A stretch of 64,000 bases of DNA from NCBI RefSeq assembly GCF_008711285.1, contig NZ_VXDC01000008.1, positions 174,311-238,310 on the forward strand, written 5' to 3'. Source of the DNA: Roseibium aquae (GTDB lineage Bacteria; Pseudomonadota; Alphaproteobacteria; Rhizobiales; Stappiaceae). The translations under genes were made by a program, and so were the position numbers. The notes beneath the pieces were generated by a model. That model had not been told where the DNA came from and searched no databases. It saw only the letters and a list, made by a program, of their open reading frames with translations. The stretch's first letter is position 1, and the number at the start of each line of letters is the position of its first letter. This document shows positions 1 through 8,442 of this stretch, piece after piece.

Positions 1-1
1 A

Positions 2-442
2 GGACGCAACTTTCTGCGCGGCTGGAGTGAACGCGACCGCGAGGCACTGGAAAGTCTAGTATCGGCCATTCGCGAGGATGCGGCTGCAGCCATTGTTGGC
101 ATCGCCGCTCAAACGGAACATCGCCAACAGGTCCAGCTCGAGATGTGCCTGCTCCCGTTGAACGTGCCAGGCTCGGGGCGTGTCCGCATTCTCGGGTGTT
201 CCGCACCGATGGAGCGCCCGTACTGGCTGGGCATTCATCCGATTACCCACCAGACGATCACCAGTCTGAGACTGATCTGGCCCGATGAGCGGCCCTACTT
301 TGTCAGCAAGACACAAACCAACAGCAATCCCATCTTGCCGAAATACAAGACCAAGGAAATGCCGGTGTCTGCGGGAGTGTTGCCAAATGGAGCGGAACGC
401 CGTGTTGGTCATCTGACCGTTTACTCCGGCGGCAAGACCTGA
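2..442 (+). CDS. PAS_5-family protein, 5'-truncated by the window edge
   Basis: An open frame runs from base 2 to a TGA at 440-442, so about 146 residues of the C-terminal part are present and the N-terminus lies outside the window. The fragment opens with FLRGWSERDREAL and contains the hydrophobic segment RVRILGCSAP followed by PYWLG, which resembles the PAS_5 domain (PF07310) of uncharacterised alphaproteobacterial proteins. PAS folds are usually sensory, but no output domain is visible here and no ligand can be inferred. The tail after PYWLG carries a basic, low-complexity stretch. The gene is followed by about 165 bases leading to the PilZ gene. The family call rests on remembered consensus features only. 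Confidence 0.6.
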   Translation, partial: GRNFLRGWSERDREALESLVSAIREDAAAAIVGIAAQTEHRQQVQLEMCLLPLNVPGSGRVRILGCSAPMERPYWLGIHPITHQTITSLRLIWPDERPYFVSKTQTNSNPILPKYKTKEMPVSAGVLPNGAERRVGHLTVYSGGKT

Positions 443-609
443 GCATCCGTAGCGCTCATGGAGTGACTTTTGAAACGAAGGATATTGTCTGAGCCGGATC
501 CGCACCTTACGGTTCATTAACCGCAAATCATCTAAACTGTCCTCGACAGAGATGCGGATGATAGATCCTAGCTTGCAACTGCAAGTGAATGCGACGCAAG
601 GCAGACAAC

Positions 610-1257
610 ATGGTAGGCTCCGGCGCCGATTTGGCACCCGCGACAGCAGGCAACAAAGCCCTTCATGCCACGGACCGCCGGCGCCACCAACGCGTTAAGG
701 TCAACATTCTGGGCCGATTCATGCTGGAAGACCGGCAGGAGTACCCCTGCCAAGTCGTCAACATGTCGCCGGGTGGCATGTCGGTCATAGCGCCCGTATC
801 GGGAAAGGTCGGCGAACGTGTTGTTGCCTATCTGGACCATCTGAGCCGGGTTGAAGGCAGGATTGCGCGCGTGTTCGAGGGCGGATTTGCCGTCGAACTC
901 CGCAACACGGCCCGCAAACGCGACAAGATCGCCAACGTCCTCACCTGGCTGGCAAACAAAGACGAACTGAATCTTCCGGAAGACCGGCGGCATGACCGCT
1001 TCGTGCCGAAAAATCCGATCACACGGATCGTTCTACCCGATGGCAGCACCCATATGTGCCGCTTGATAGACGTATCCCTGTCCGGCGCCGCGGTCGCAAC
1101 GGACCTGAGGCCCGAACTCGGCGAACCGATCGAGATCGGAACCATGCGGGCCCGCATCGTGCGTCATATTGAAGGCGGCGTCGCGGTGGAGTTTGCAGCC
1201 GTTCAAAACCGGGATCTCCTCGAACGCCACATCACGATCGATCCGGAAGAGGGTTGA
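610..1257 (+). CDS. tandem PilZ-domain protein (c-di-GMP receptor candidate)
   Basis: Two PilZ-like domains lie in series in about 215 residues. The first has an arginine cluster RRRHQR near residue 23 followed by NMSPGG about 40 residues on. The second has DRRHDR near residue 139 and then DVSLSGA. The RxxxR plus (D/N)xSxxG arrangement is the c-di-GMP-binding signature of PilZ domains, so both halves could bind the nucleotide. There is no signal peptide or membrane segment, so it is predicted to be cytoplasmic. The ATG at 610 is preferred over the in-frame ATG at 589 because AAGG precedes it at a normal distance. The two GGDEF-EAL genes further along the window would provide or remove the ligand, but no direct link is visible. 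Confidence 0.85.
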   Translation: MVGSGADLAPATAGNKALHATDRRRHQRVKVNILGRFMLEDRQEYPCQVVNMSPGGMSVIAPVSGKVGERVVAYLDHLSRVEGRIARVFEGGFAVELRNTARKRDKIANVLTWLANKDELNLPEDRRHDRFVPKNPITRIVLPDGSTHMCRLIDVSLSGAAVATDLRPELGEPIEIGTMRARIVRHIEGGVAVEFAAVQNRDLLERHITIDPEEG

Positions 1258-1858
1258 TTTCCAAGCCCGGAACTTGAATGAGTGATGGTTGCCCCGGTCA
1301 TCCGGCCGGCCAGTCTGTAACTGGCCCGGCAGAAAGCCGGATCCAATCCGCCCACTGCCAACGCCCGGGCGGACAAATCGGCTCGCATCTCCCGCAATAG
1401 GTCTGCCTTGTCGGTGAGATAGAACGGCGCCGCAGCGCCCGTTCCCTCAATCCAGTTCCCGGTCCACAGTCTTTCGGTAAACCCGCCTTCTGCCGGTCCG
1501 GTAAAGACCGGTTCAGCCGCTTTTTCGCGCCCGAGGCCGGGTGGCCAACCGCTCTCCTGCGAACAAATTCGCCCTCGTATCCAAAAAAATCGCTTCGATT
1601 TTTCTCGGCACACCAACCCGATTTCGGGCTTGAAGACACACCTTTGCCGCCATGCGAATCTGGACCTGAAACGATAAGACTCTGTCGCGAAACAGGTATT
1701 CTGGATCGATAAAATTTTAGTCAAATTCGATTCAAATTCATTTCAATATTTATTATGATTTATTCTAAATTGTCGTAAAGTTATATTTGAATTTTACTTT
1801 GATCCTTAGAGTAGAATAAAATCGAATACGTCATAGTGATGCCAGCCTTGGGGAGGGC
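1258..1858. other. 600-base gene-poor region with an AT-rich promoter-side segment
   Basis: No convincing gene is seen. The first part (to about 1680) has normal GC content and several short GC-rich inverted repeats. From about 1710 to 1840 the sequence becomes strikingly AT-rich, with repeated TTCAAATTC-like words and long A/T runs, unlike anything nearby. This AT-rich block lies directly upstream of the protease gene at 1865 and probably holds its promoter. It may be a binding region for a nucleoid protein. A minus-strand open frame across 1203-1724 was judged not to be a gene. Confidence 0.5.
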
Positions 1859-1864
1859 ATGACT

Positions 1865-2479
1865 ATGAGATTTCAAGTTTTTGGAACAGCATTCGCAGTA
1901 TTCGCATTGACTGTCGTGGGGACAGTCTCGCCGAGTTCTGCATCACCAACCCGGTTCATGGAAATGGACCGCGCCACCACCGCACCGGTTGGACATCGTC
2001 AGTTTTGTCAGAGCAATGAGTGGGCATGCCGCGGCAGCACCAGCCAACCGGCAATCGTCAAATTGACAGAAGCCCGCTGGCAGGAACTGATCGCCATCAA
2101 TGCGGAAGTCAACAACCGGATCCGCCCGGTGACGGATATAGAGCTTTTCGGCCGCGAAGAGTACTGGACCTATCCGGTCGATGGCGCGGGCGATTGCGAA
2201 GAGTATGTGCTGGAAAAGCAACGCGTTCTGATCGCGGCCGGATGGCCGAAGAGCGCGCTGCTCATCACCGTCGCGAAAGACATCAAGAACGCCGGCCATG
2301 CGGTTTTGACCGTGCGGACCGATCAGGGGGACATGATCCTCGACAATCAGGTCACCGCGGTGCTGCCCTGGTATGCAACGCCCTATCGCTACATCAAACG
2401 CCAGTCGCCGCACGCGCCGGCGAAATGGACCGGGATATCCGACACACGCGTCACCACGGTGAGCAGCGTCGGCAATTAA
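1865..2479 (+). CDS. BTLCP-family transglutaminase-like cysteine protease, secreted
   Basis: The product of about 204 residues starts with a signal peptide (hydrophobic core AFAVFALTVV, alanine-serine cleavage region SSASP). It belongs to the bacterial transglutaminase-like cysteine proteinase family (PF06035). The likely catalytic triad is visible: Cys in GAGDCEEY (about residue 111), His in NAGHAVL (about 145) and Asp in ILDNQ (about 160). Relatives are periplasmic and, in the LapG branch, cleave large adhesins under c-di-GMP control, but this short alphaproteobacterial branch has no assigned substrate. The start at 1865 is chosen over the ATG at 1859 because GGGGAGG at 1850-1856 is only 2 bases from 1859 but 8 from 1865. 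The gene stands alone behind an AT-rich leader. Confidence 0.88.
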   Translation: MRFQVFGTAFAVFALTVVGTVSPSSASPTRFMEMDRATTAPVGHRQFCQSNEWACRGSTSQPAIVKLTEARWQELIAINAEVNNRIRPVTDIELFGREEYWTYPVDGAGDCEEYVLEKQRVLIAAGWPKSALLITVAKDIKNAGHAVLTVRTDQGDMILDNQVTAVLPWYATPYRYIKRQSPHAPAKWTGISDTRVTTVSSVGN

Positions 2480-2527
2480 GTCCACAAGGTTGGAAGGATT
2501 TGCCTGGAAGGTCAGGCAAAGCGGGAA

Positions 2528-2573
2528 GATCCGGTCGCGTCCCCACCCTCCCCATCCCTACCACGACCGGATC
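2528..2573. repeat. perfect 10-bp inverted repeat with a 26-base loop
   Basis: GATCCGGTCG at 2528-2537 is matched exactly by CGACCGGATC at 2564-2573, with a pyrimidine-rich loop between them. It lies between the convergent protease and carbonic-anhydrase-like genes, where it may end transcription from either side. No T tract follows, so it is not a canonical intrinsic terminator. Confidence 0.45.
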
Positions 2574-2669
2574 CAGGGAGTCGGCCCGCCCCCGCAGGCC
2601 GGCTCCCGTCCTTTTCGGCTGGCGGATCCAATTGTGAAATGATTGTCTTGCGGAGCAAAGGGACGCCGG

Positions 2670-3209
2670 TCAGACCGGCTTCAGCGCTTGGGAATACCGC
2701 TTCCAGTTCGCCACATATCCAGCGGCCGATTGGGTGATCCCGGCCGCAGCTGCTTCGTCAATCGTGCGAACGACCTTTCCCGGAACGCCGACGACCAGCG
2801 AATTGTCGGGAACAACCTTTCCTTCCGCGATCAACGCGTTGGCCCCGACGATACAGTTCGATCCGATCCGCGCACCGTTCAAAACGGTGGCCCCCATGCC
2901 GATCAATGTGTTGTCCCCGATGGTACAGCCATGGAGGATGGCCCGGTGGCCGACCGTGCAATCCTGACCGACGGTCAGCGGAAAGCCCGGATCCGCATGG
3001 CAGACCGCCCCGTCCTGGATATTTGACCGGGCGCCAATGGTGATCGGTTCCCTATCGCCGCGCAAAACCGCGCCGAACCATACGCTGACCTCTTCCAATA
3101 TGAGAACCCGGCCAATCACGCTGGCCGTGGGGGCAATCCAGTAATGTCCGGAGGCTGGAAGGACGGGACCAACCCCGTCCAATTCATAAACCGCCATGGG
3201 CCGTTCCAT
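2670..3209 (-). CDS. gamma-carbonic-anhydrase-family hexapeptide protein
   Basis: About 179 residues made of left-handed beta-helix hexapeptide repeats (for example [35 protein letters not shown]). The three metal-binding histidines of gamma carbonic anhydrases appear to be present: one in VCHAD and two in VGHRAILHG. The family (YrdA/PaaY/CaiE-like) includes active zinc carbonic anhydrases and proteins of unknown activity. Length and the short C-terminal helix fit that group. An internal ATG at 3197 (MAVYELDG) is an alternative start. The protein is predicted to be a cytoplasmic trimer. The next gene upstream on the same strand starts about 375 bases away. Confidence 0.85.
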   Translation of the reverse strand: MERPMAVYELDGVGPVLPASGHYWIAPTASVIGRVLILEEVSVWFGAVLRGDREPITIGARSNIQDGAVCHADPGFPLTVGQDCTVGHRAILHGCTIGDNTLIGMGATVLNGARIGSNCIVGANALIAEGKVVPDNSLVVGVPGKVVRTIDEAAAAGITQSAAGYVANWKRYSQALKPV

Positions 3210-3261
3210 TCATCCCGCCCGGCATCCGGTGCGATCCACCCTTACAACCAGATGCGCCCAA

Positions 3262-3585
3262 TCAGATATGACCGGTCAGCCCGAGGGCGAAATACATGAG
3301 GACGATCCCGGAACACAAGCTCCACATGCCCGCGATGGTGGAGGAGGCCACGAGCCAGCCGAGCGGCCGATTTTCGATCCTGCGCCCGCGAATCGCATTC
3401 CGCATGATGATGAAAGGGCCGGCGAACATACAAACAACGATGGAAACGACCGTTCCAACAACGCTTTCCACGGGAAAAGTGAAGCGGGGGGGATGATTGG
3501 TCAGAAGCTGATAGAAACTCCCCAACAAGCCAGCTGCCACGAAGCCGGCACACGCGATATAGCCCGCAATCAACAGATCCAGCAT
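3262..3585 (-). CDS. small integral membrane protein (107 aa)
   Basis: The protein has three hydrophobic segments: one near residues 3-28, one around 40-62 and one near 75-103. A basic loop (RNAIRGRR) lies before the last. This resembles conserved uncharacterised alphaproteobacterial membrane proteins, possibly the DUF6949 group, though the family name is from memory. No catalytic motif is seen. AGAGG lies upstream on the coding strand about 11 bases before the ATG. A perfect TTAA-N7-TTAA box starts only 8 bases before the start codon, which suggests control by a CtrA-type regulator. Confidence 0.65.
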   Translation of the reverse strand: MLDLLIAGYIACAGFVAAGLLGSFYQLLTNHPPRFTFPVESVVGTVVSIVVCMFAGPFIIMRNAIRGRRIENRPLGWLVASSTIAGMWSLCSGIVLMYFALGLTGHI

Positions 3586-3592
3586 CTGACCG

Positions 3593-3607
3593 TTAACCTC
3601 TTATTAA
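3593..3607. promoter_or_regulatory. CtrA-type box TTAA-N7-TTAA
   Basis: TTAA at 3593-3596 and TTAA at 3604-3607 are separated by exactly 7 bases, which is the established CtrA consensus of alphaproteobacteria. A further TTAA follows at 3614-3617. The box lies between the divergent membrane-protein gene (start 3585) and the gene starting at 3809. Confidence 0.45.
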
Positions 3608-3808
3608 TCTTTGTTAATGGAAGGTAACTTAATTCTTCCTAACGGTCACTAGCAATGATTGTGCCGGTTTTGCGATTGTTGTGAATTGCGCGGAAATGTT
3701 CGGATCCTGCCGGAGCGAGCGTCCGCTTGCTTCCCACACCGGGACAGATGTCTCGCGGTGGGACACCGGCCGAAACACAAATGGGTCTTTGCGGAGCACT
3801 GTGCCTCT

Positions 3809-4525
3809 ATGATGTCAGGTCCAATCCCAAAGGCGACTGGAATACGGGCGGGCCATTTCGGGCTCCTGACCGCGGCCCTGTGCGTGCTTGCGATTGCCTA
3901 TGTGGCACAGTTGGCCGGCGCATTGCAGGGCAACGGCCCCACGGCGGAACCGGCTGGGCCCAGCGCGCCGGATTTGACCCTTTACAGGCTCGGTCCACAC
4001 ATTCTCCAGATCCCATCTGGCGCCAGCGTCTCATCCACGAACCCGCCGCAAGGCCCCCACGGGAGAAGTGACGGGCCTTTGATGTTCACATTGTCCTGGC
4101 CTGCACTTGCACCCGCCGGACCGACCCCAACATCCGTTGGAACGGCATCCCATCCATCACAGCCGGTGATCGGACTTGAGCTATCGGCCGTAACGGACCC
4201 GCGAGCGATGAAGGAATGGGCCAAGGCAAAGGCGATCGCGTCAATGCACGGAGACGAGCCGGGTCCTGGCGGGTTGCGGGCCGTGAGCGTTCCGGGCGGC
4301 GACACCGACCGGCGGACAGCGATCTTTTTCGAAGCGGGGAACGCCCCGGGCTATGTCGCGACCTGTGATAGGTCGCGTTTCGAGGACCGGATTACCTGCG
4401 TGCGGCGGCTCGCACTTCGCGACGGCCTCGCCCTGACCTACCGTTTCGATGGCACCTTGTTGCCGAATTGGGGCCGGCTCGACCGCCGTTTGCAGGAATT
4501 TGTCCTCAATCTGAAGGCAAAATGA
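3809..4525 (+). CDS. hypothetical protein with one N-terminal membrane anchor
   Basis: The product has about 238 residues. After a short basic start (MMSGPIPKATGIRAGHFG) there is one hydrophobic segment (about residues 18-38), then a proline-rich linker and a globular domain of about 180 residues predicted to be periplasmic. Two cysteines near the C-terminus (TCDRSRF and TCVRR) could form a disulfide. No known domain is recognised. The frame is open further upstream, but the region before 3809 encodes an unlikely cysteine-rich sequence, and GGAG at 3792-3795 supports starting at the ATG pair 3809/3812. Its upstream region holds several TTAA elements. A 31-bp palindrome follows the stop codon. 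Confidence 0.6.
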   Translation: MMSGPIPKATGIRAGHFGLLTAALCVLAIAYVAQLAGALQGNGPTAEPAGPSAPDLTLYRLGPHILQIPSGASVSSTNPPQGPHGRSDGPLMFTLSWPALAPAGPTPTSVGTASHPSQPVIGLELSAVTDPRAMKEWAKAKAIASMHGDEPGPGGLRAVSVPGGDTDRRTAIFFEAGNAPGYVATCDRSRFEDRITCVRRLALRDGLALTYRFDGTLLPNWGRLDRRLQEFVLNLKAK

Positions 4526-4538
4526 TGAGTTCCGCGTC

Positions 4539-4569
4539 CGGGAGAAAGCCGTTTCCGGCTCACCGCCCG
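4539..4569. repeat. 31-bp REP-like palindrome, copy 1
   Basis: The left arm CGGGAGAAAGCCG (4539-4551), loop TTTC, and right arm CGGCTCACCGCCCG form an imperfect hairpin. Near-identical 31-bp elements are found at 34430-34460 and 38402-38432. Each lies in an intergenic gap, which is the pattern of repetitive extragenic palindromes. Confidence 0.55.
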
Positions 4570-4621
4570 TGGCTGATCCCCTGGACCGAAAAGATTTGAG
4601 ACATGAAAAGTAGCGCTGCTG

Positions 4622-4837
4622 CTACTCGTCTTCGAGATCGATTTCGAGGATGGCCATCTGGAAGTTCCAGCTCAGATCCTCGTCCTCATCATCGCGGAAG
4701 ACCACGCCGATAAATTCCTCACCAATATAGACCTCCGCGCTGTCGTCTTTGCGCGGGCGGGCGCGAAGCTGCAAGCTCGGGAGCTCGAACTTCTTCTTCA
4801 TATAGGCTTCGATTTTACGGATTTCGTCAGGCTTCAC
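4622..4837 (-). CDS. DUF3126 family protein
   Basis: A 71-residue acidic protein that begins MKPDEIRKIEAYMKKKF, contains the beta segment SAEVYIGEEFIGVVF, and ends in an acidic tail (DLEDE). Length and pattern match the DUF3126 proteins conserved across alphaproteobacteria, which have no assigned function. It lies about 80 bases upstream of the cysE stop codon region and on the same strand as cysE, so it may be co-transcribed as the downstream gene. No signal peptide or metal motif is present. Confidence 0.8.
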   Translation of the reverse strand: MKPDEIRKIEAYMKKKFELPSLQLRARPRKDDSAEVYIGEEFIGVVFRDDEDEDLSWNFQMAILEIDLEDE

Positions 4838-4914
4838 GCGAAAACTCCAATTTGATCAAGGTAAACAGTGGCTGCGGACCCTACAGTATTCAGCCCGCAT
4901 GCCAAGCACCACGA

Positions 4915-5760
4915 TCACCTTTCCCCGTCTTCCTCGGGCGTGGGCGCCGCCAGAAGCTGGTTCATGCTGCGCGCCGGTTCCGGGCATCCGGCCTGGCCGA
5001 CCACCTTGGCCGGCACTCCGGCCACCGTGGTGTTTGGCGGAACGTTCGACAGAACCACAGACCCCGCGGCAATCCGGGAGCAATGGCCGATCTCCAGGTT
5101 GCCCAGCACCTTGGCCCCCGCCCCGATCAAGACACCGTGCCGGATCTTCGGATGCCGGTCACCGTCCTCCTTGCCGGTTCCGCCCAGGGTCACACCTTGC
5201 AGGATCGACACATCGTCTTCGATCACCGCGGTGCCGCCGATCACAAGGCCGGTGGCATGATCCATGAAAATTCCCCGGCCGAATGGCACGGCCGGATGGA
5301 TATCCACCTGGAACACCTGGGAGGAAAGGCTTTGGAGATACAGGGAAAAGTCATGCCGCCCCTGGCGCCAGAGCCAGTTTGCGAGCCTGTGGGTTTGAAG
5401 CGCGTGAAAGCCCTTGAAGAACAAGACCGGCTCCAGGTAGCGGAAGCAGGCTGGGTCCCGGTCGAACACCGCCACGATATCGACCCGGAAGATTTCCCCC
5501 AGTTCGGGCTCGGACTCCAGCGCTTCCATATAGGTTTGCCGGATGAGCGAAGCGGAGACGTCATGATGGCCCAACCGGTCGCCAATGCGATGCACCACCG
5601 CCTCTTCAAGCCTGTCGTGATTGAGGATGGTCTCATAAACGAACGAAGACAGGGCGGGCTCGCCCGCAACCATCTCGCGCGCTTCCGCGCGCAGCTGGCG
5701 CCAAACCGGGTCATGCTGGGCCACATCGGCGGCATTTTTCTGAGGCATCGATTTCGACAT
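4915..5760 (-). CDS. cysE: serine O-acetyltransferase
   Basis: This enzyme transfers an acetyl group from acetyl-CoA to L-serine, giving O-acetylserine, the first step of cysteine synthesis in the cytoplasm. The roughly 281-residue protein has the N-terminal helical SATase domain (WRQLRAEARE, LGHHDVSASLIRQTY) followed by hexapeptide repeats. The catalytic-site segments DIHPAVPFGRG and FMDHATG, and the CoA-site segments ILQGVTLGGTG and RHPKIRHGV, are all present. The start at 5760 is preferred because AAGGAG lies 7 bases upstream of it; an upstream ATG at 5778 has no such site. The C-terminus is near standard length, but it lacks an obvious terminal isoleucine for binding the sulfhydrylase. 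Confidence 0.95.
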   Translation of the reverse strand: MSKSMPQKNAADVAQHDPVWRQLRAEAREMVAGEPALSSFVYETILNHDRLEEAVVHRIGDRLGHHDVSASLIRQTYMEALESEPELGEIFRVDIVAVFDRDPACFRYLEPVLFFKGFHALQTHRLANWLWRQGRHDFSLYLQSLSSQVFQVDIHPAVPFGRGIFMDHATGLVIGGTAVIEDDVSILQGVTLGGTGKEDGDRHPKIRHGVLIGAGAKVLGNLEIGHCSRIAAGSVVLSNVPPNTTVAGVPAKVVGQAGCPEPARSMNQLLAAPTPEEDGER

Positions 5761-5909
5761 GGAGTGTCTCCTTTGCATGCCTGTCGGACCTGACCTTCAG
5801 AATAGGCCTTCTCTCGGCAAAACCAATATCATTCTTGCAGGGGACACCAACCTCTGTTTTTCAATGTAATCAACCCGTCACCCCACTCCGACCGAGAGGT
5901 TTTGCCAAA

Positions 5910-6725
5910 ATGTCCGTCGAACCGTCCCAAAATTCGACGTCTTCAGGAGCCGTTCGCACAGAAATCGACGATTCTGTCGGCTGGCTGATCATCGACAATC
6001 CCCTGAAGCGCAACGCCCTCACCCTGGCCATGTGGGAAGCGGTGCCGGACGCGGTCGCCCGCCTGGAAGCAACCGCCGCGGTTCGCGTGATCATCCTGCG
6101 CGGAGCAGGCGCCAAAAGCTTCGTGGCCGGCGCCGACATATCCGAGTTCGAACAAACCCGGGCAACCTCGGACAAGGCCAAAGTCTACGAAGACATCAAC
6201 GTCGCCGCCTTCCGGGCACTCAAAAACTGCGAGAAACCGACAATCGCCATGATCAGGGGCCATTGCCTGGGCGGCGGACTGGGACTTGCGCTTGCCTGCG
6301 ACCTGCGTGTTGCAGACCCGACAGCCGTGTTCGGGATACCGGCGGCCCGCCTTGGCATTGCATACCCGGTCGAAGCGATCGCGGACATCCTCCAGGCCGT
6401 TCCGCCGGCCGCCGCCAAGCGGCTCCTTTTCACCGCCGAGCGCGTCGGGAGTGCCGAAGCGCTGAGGATCGGGCTGATTGATGAGGTGAGTGCCGAAGGC
6501 GCCTTGGCAGAGCGCATCGAAAACCTGGCCGAAACCATGGGCGGCAACGCGCCGCTTACCCTGCGCGCGGCAAAACGGGCGGTTTCCGCCTTTCTGTCCG
6601 GCGGTGGTGCCGCGGAGATGGACGCGGCCCGTGTTGCGGCGGAGCGCTGTTTCGATAGCGAGGATTTCAAGGAAGGGCGCGATGCGTTCCTTCAGAAAAG
6701 GTCCCCGACCTTCCGCGGCATCTGA
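5910..6725 (+). CDS. crotonase-fold protein annotated as enoyl-CoA hydratase, catalytic glutamates absent
   Basis: The fold is clear in about 271 residues. It has the oxyanion-hole segments SFVAGADISEF (residues 70-80) and GHCLGGG (117-123), and the CoA-binding N-terminal sheet. In canonical enoyl-CoA hydratases a glutamate follows GGGC and a second follows FGxP. Here those positions are Gly125 and Ala145 (GGGLGLALACD and FGIPAARLG). Ordinary hydration of enoyl-CoA is therefore unlikely, and another crotonase reaction such as isomerisation, decarboxylation or thioester hydrolysis is possible. GAGAGG at 5894-5899 supports the ATG at 5910 over an upstream in-frame start. The gene is divergent from cysE. 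Confidence 0.88.
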   Translation: MSVEPSQNSTSSGAVRTEIDDSVGWLIIDNPLKRNALTLAMWEAVPDAVARLEATAAVRVIILRGAGAKSFVAGADISEFEQTRATSDKAKVYEDINVAAFRALKNCEKPTIAMIRGHCLGGGLGLALACDLRVADPTAVFGIPAARLGIAYPVEAIADILQAVPPAAAKRLLFTAERVGSAEALRIGLIDEVSAEGALAERIENLAETMGGNAPLTLRAAKRAVSAFLSGGGAAEMDAARVAAERCFDSEDFKEGRDAFLQKRSPTFRGI

Positions 6726-6799
6726 AGCGGCCCGGCACGATCCAACGCCACTTCGACGCCCACCGGTGCCCGTTCCAAGCTTTGCCGGTCACGATGCGG

Positions 6800-7690
6800 T
6801 CACGCACCTGCGAAAAGCGATGTCAGAAAACGCTCGATAGCGTCGGCGAATACGTCGTTCTTGTCGCCAGCCACCATATGGCCGGCGTCCTCGATATCGA
6901 CGAAGCCAGCGTGCGGAACGAGGGCGAGGAACTCATCCGCATATTGCCGCGACACCAGTTCGGACTTCTGGCCCCGGACCAGAAGGACAGGCAGTTCCAG
7001 CCGGCCGGCCGCCTTGAGCAACCTGTCTTGAACGTCGTTCGCTTTTTTCGAATGCGCCTCGGGCTTGGTTTTGATAAAGGCCGGGTCCCAGTGCCAGCGG
7101 TAACGGCCATCCGGCTGTGGCCGCAGATTTTTGGACAGGCCCGAGAGATCCTTCGGACGCTTGCGGTCCGGGATATAGCGGGCAATCGCCTCCGCCGCTT
7201 CTTCAACCGAGGCAAAGCCCTCCTCGACGCGCTCGGCCATGAATCCCAAGATTTTGCTGACCCCCTGCTGGTCCATCCGCGGCGTCACATCCACCAGGAC
7301 AAGCGCCGACAGAAGACCGGGTGCGATGTCACCTTCGGCCAACAAGCCGGCAAGGCCGCCCAGCGAGGCGCCGACGAGAACGGGTTTGGCCCCTTCCCGC
7401 TGTTCGATCTGCCGGGCAACGGCGATCAGATCGGCGGCGAAATCCGCGAAACCATAATGCCCGGAGGGGACCCAGTCGCTTTTGCCGTGGCCGCGCTGGT
7501 CGAGGCTGTAGACAACATGCCCCAGCCCGGCGATCCGTCCGGCTGCCGCATCCCAGGAGTAGCGGGTCTGCCCGCCCCCATGAAGCATCAGGACCGGGTG
7601 TCCCACGCTCCCATAGCGATCCGCTTCCAGCCTGTTGCCTTCCGCCCCAATGAACGTAACCGGTTCCGGATCAGCCTCGATTGTCCTCAT
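6800..7690 (-). CDS. alpha/beta hydrolase (lipase/epoxide-hydrolase-like)
   Basis: A 296-residue cytoplasmic alpha/beta hydrolase. The oxyanion-hole motif LMLHGGGQT lies near residue 35, the strand-loop DQRGHGKSDW near 64, the nucleophile elbow VGASLGG near 107 (Ser nucleophile), and the catalytic His in EDAGHMV near 268. The acid is probably the Asp/Glu region around VTPRMD or later. The serine nucleophile argues for an esterase, lipase or thioesterase rather than a true epoxide hydrolase. The substrate is unknown. Its ATG overlaps the stop codon of the upstream hydrolase by 4 bases, so the two are translationally coupled. Confidence 0.85.
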   Translation of the reverse strand: MRTIEADPEPVTFIGAEGNRLEADRYGSVGHPVLMLHGGGQTRYSWDAAAGRIAGLGHVVYSLDQRGHGKSDWVPSGHYGFADFAADLIAVARQIEQREGAKPVLVGASLGGLAGLLAEGDIAPGLLSALVLVDVTPRMDQQGVSKILGFMAERVEEGFASVEEAAEAIARYIPDRKRPKDLSGLSKNLRPQPDGRYRWHWDPAFIKTKPEAHSKKANDVQDRLLKAAGRLELPVLLVRGQKSELVSRQYADEFLALVPHAGFVDIEDAGHMVAGDKNDVFADAIERFLTSLFAGA

Positions 7691-8442
7691 GCCGCGGCCT
7701 CCCCAAGGAATGCGAGAACCCCTGCCTTGAACACCTTGTCTCCGACCGCGACCATGTGATCGCGTCCGGGAATGTCGAGCACCTGAGCGTTCGGCATCAG
7801 ATCGGCCAGCTTCTGCGGAGATCCCGCAATATCGTCCTTCGTCCCCACAGCGACGAGGACCGGCACGTCAATCCGCGCGACATCATCCTCCGAGATCTTC
7901 TGACGGGACGAGCGCATGCAGGCGGCCAGCGCAAGACGGTCCGATCCGGTTTGATCGGCGAAAGCCCGGAAGGCCCGTCCCGTGCGGTCCCCGATATCCT
8001 GAAGCCGTTCGGCCTCCAAAGCGCCCGCGATCGGCTCCGGATCGCCGACCCCGGTCACCATGCCATAGCCGAGACCTCCAAAGATCGCGCCCTTGATCCG
8101 CTGCGGATGATTGAGCGCCAGAAATGCAGATATCCGCGCACCCATGGAATAGCCCATGACCCACACGGCCTCGATCGCCAGGTGATCCAGAAGACGCCGC
8201 GCGTCTTCGGCCATGATGGGCGCGCCATACGCCGCCGGATCGTAGAACTTGCTGCTCTGCCCGTGACCGCGATTGTCGATCGCAATCACCCGGCGGCCGT
8301 TTTTGACAAGGGTGTCCACCCAGCCCGGATAGACCCAGTTGACCTGCTTGTTCGATGCAAATCCATGGATCAGAAGGATCGGATCCCCCTCTCCCTCGTC
8401 GAGATAGGCGATGTCCACGCCATCCTTATGAAATTGCGGCAT
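7687..8442 (-). CDS. alpha/beta hydrolase, second member of a coupled pair
   Basis: A 251-residue hydrolase with LLIHGFASNK (oxyanion hole), DNRGHGQSS, the nucleophile elbow MGYSMGA and a C-terminal GRDHMV holding the catalytic histidine. The start at 8442 (MPQFHKDGVD) is chosen because AAGG lies 10 bases upstream and the domain begins right after it. The frame is open to 8661, but that extension is arginine-rich and unlikely to be protein. It overlaps the following hydrolase by 4 bases (ATGA). The gene is divergent from the zinc-finger gene at 8667. Confidence 0.85.
   Translation of the reverse strand: MPQFHKDGVDIAYLDEGEGDPILLIHGFASNKQVNWVYPGWVDTLVKNGRRVIAIDNRGHGQSSKFYDPAAYGAPIMAEDARRLLDHLAIEAVWVMGYSMGARISAFLALNHPQRIKGAIFGGLGYGMVTGVGDPEPIAGALEAERLQDIGDRTGRAFRAFADQTGSDRLALAACMRSSRQKISEDDVARIDVPVLVAVGTKDDIAGSPQKLADLMPNAQVLDIPGRDHMVAVGDKVFKAGVLAFLGEAAA

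Noticed and set aside
1203..1724. minus-strand open frame before the BTLCP gene
   Set aside because: Parts of it read protein-like, but it overlaps the PilZ gene, has no ribosome-binding site, and shows no family pattern.
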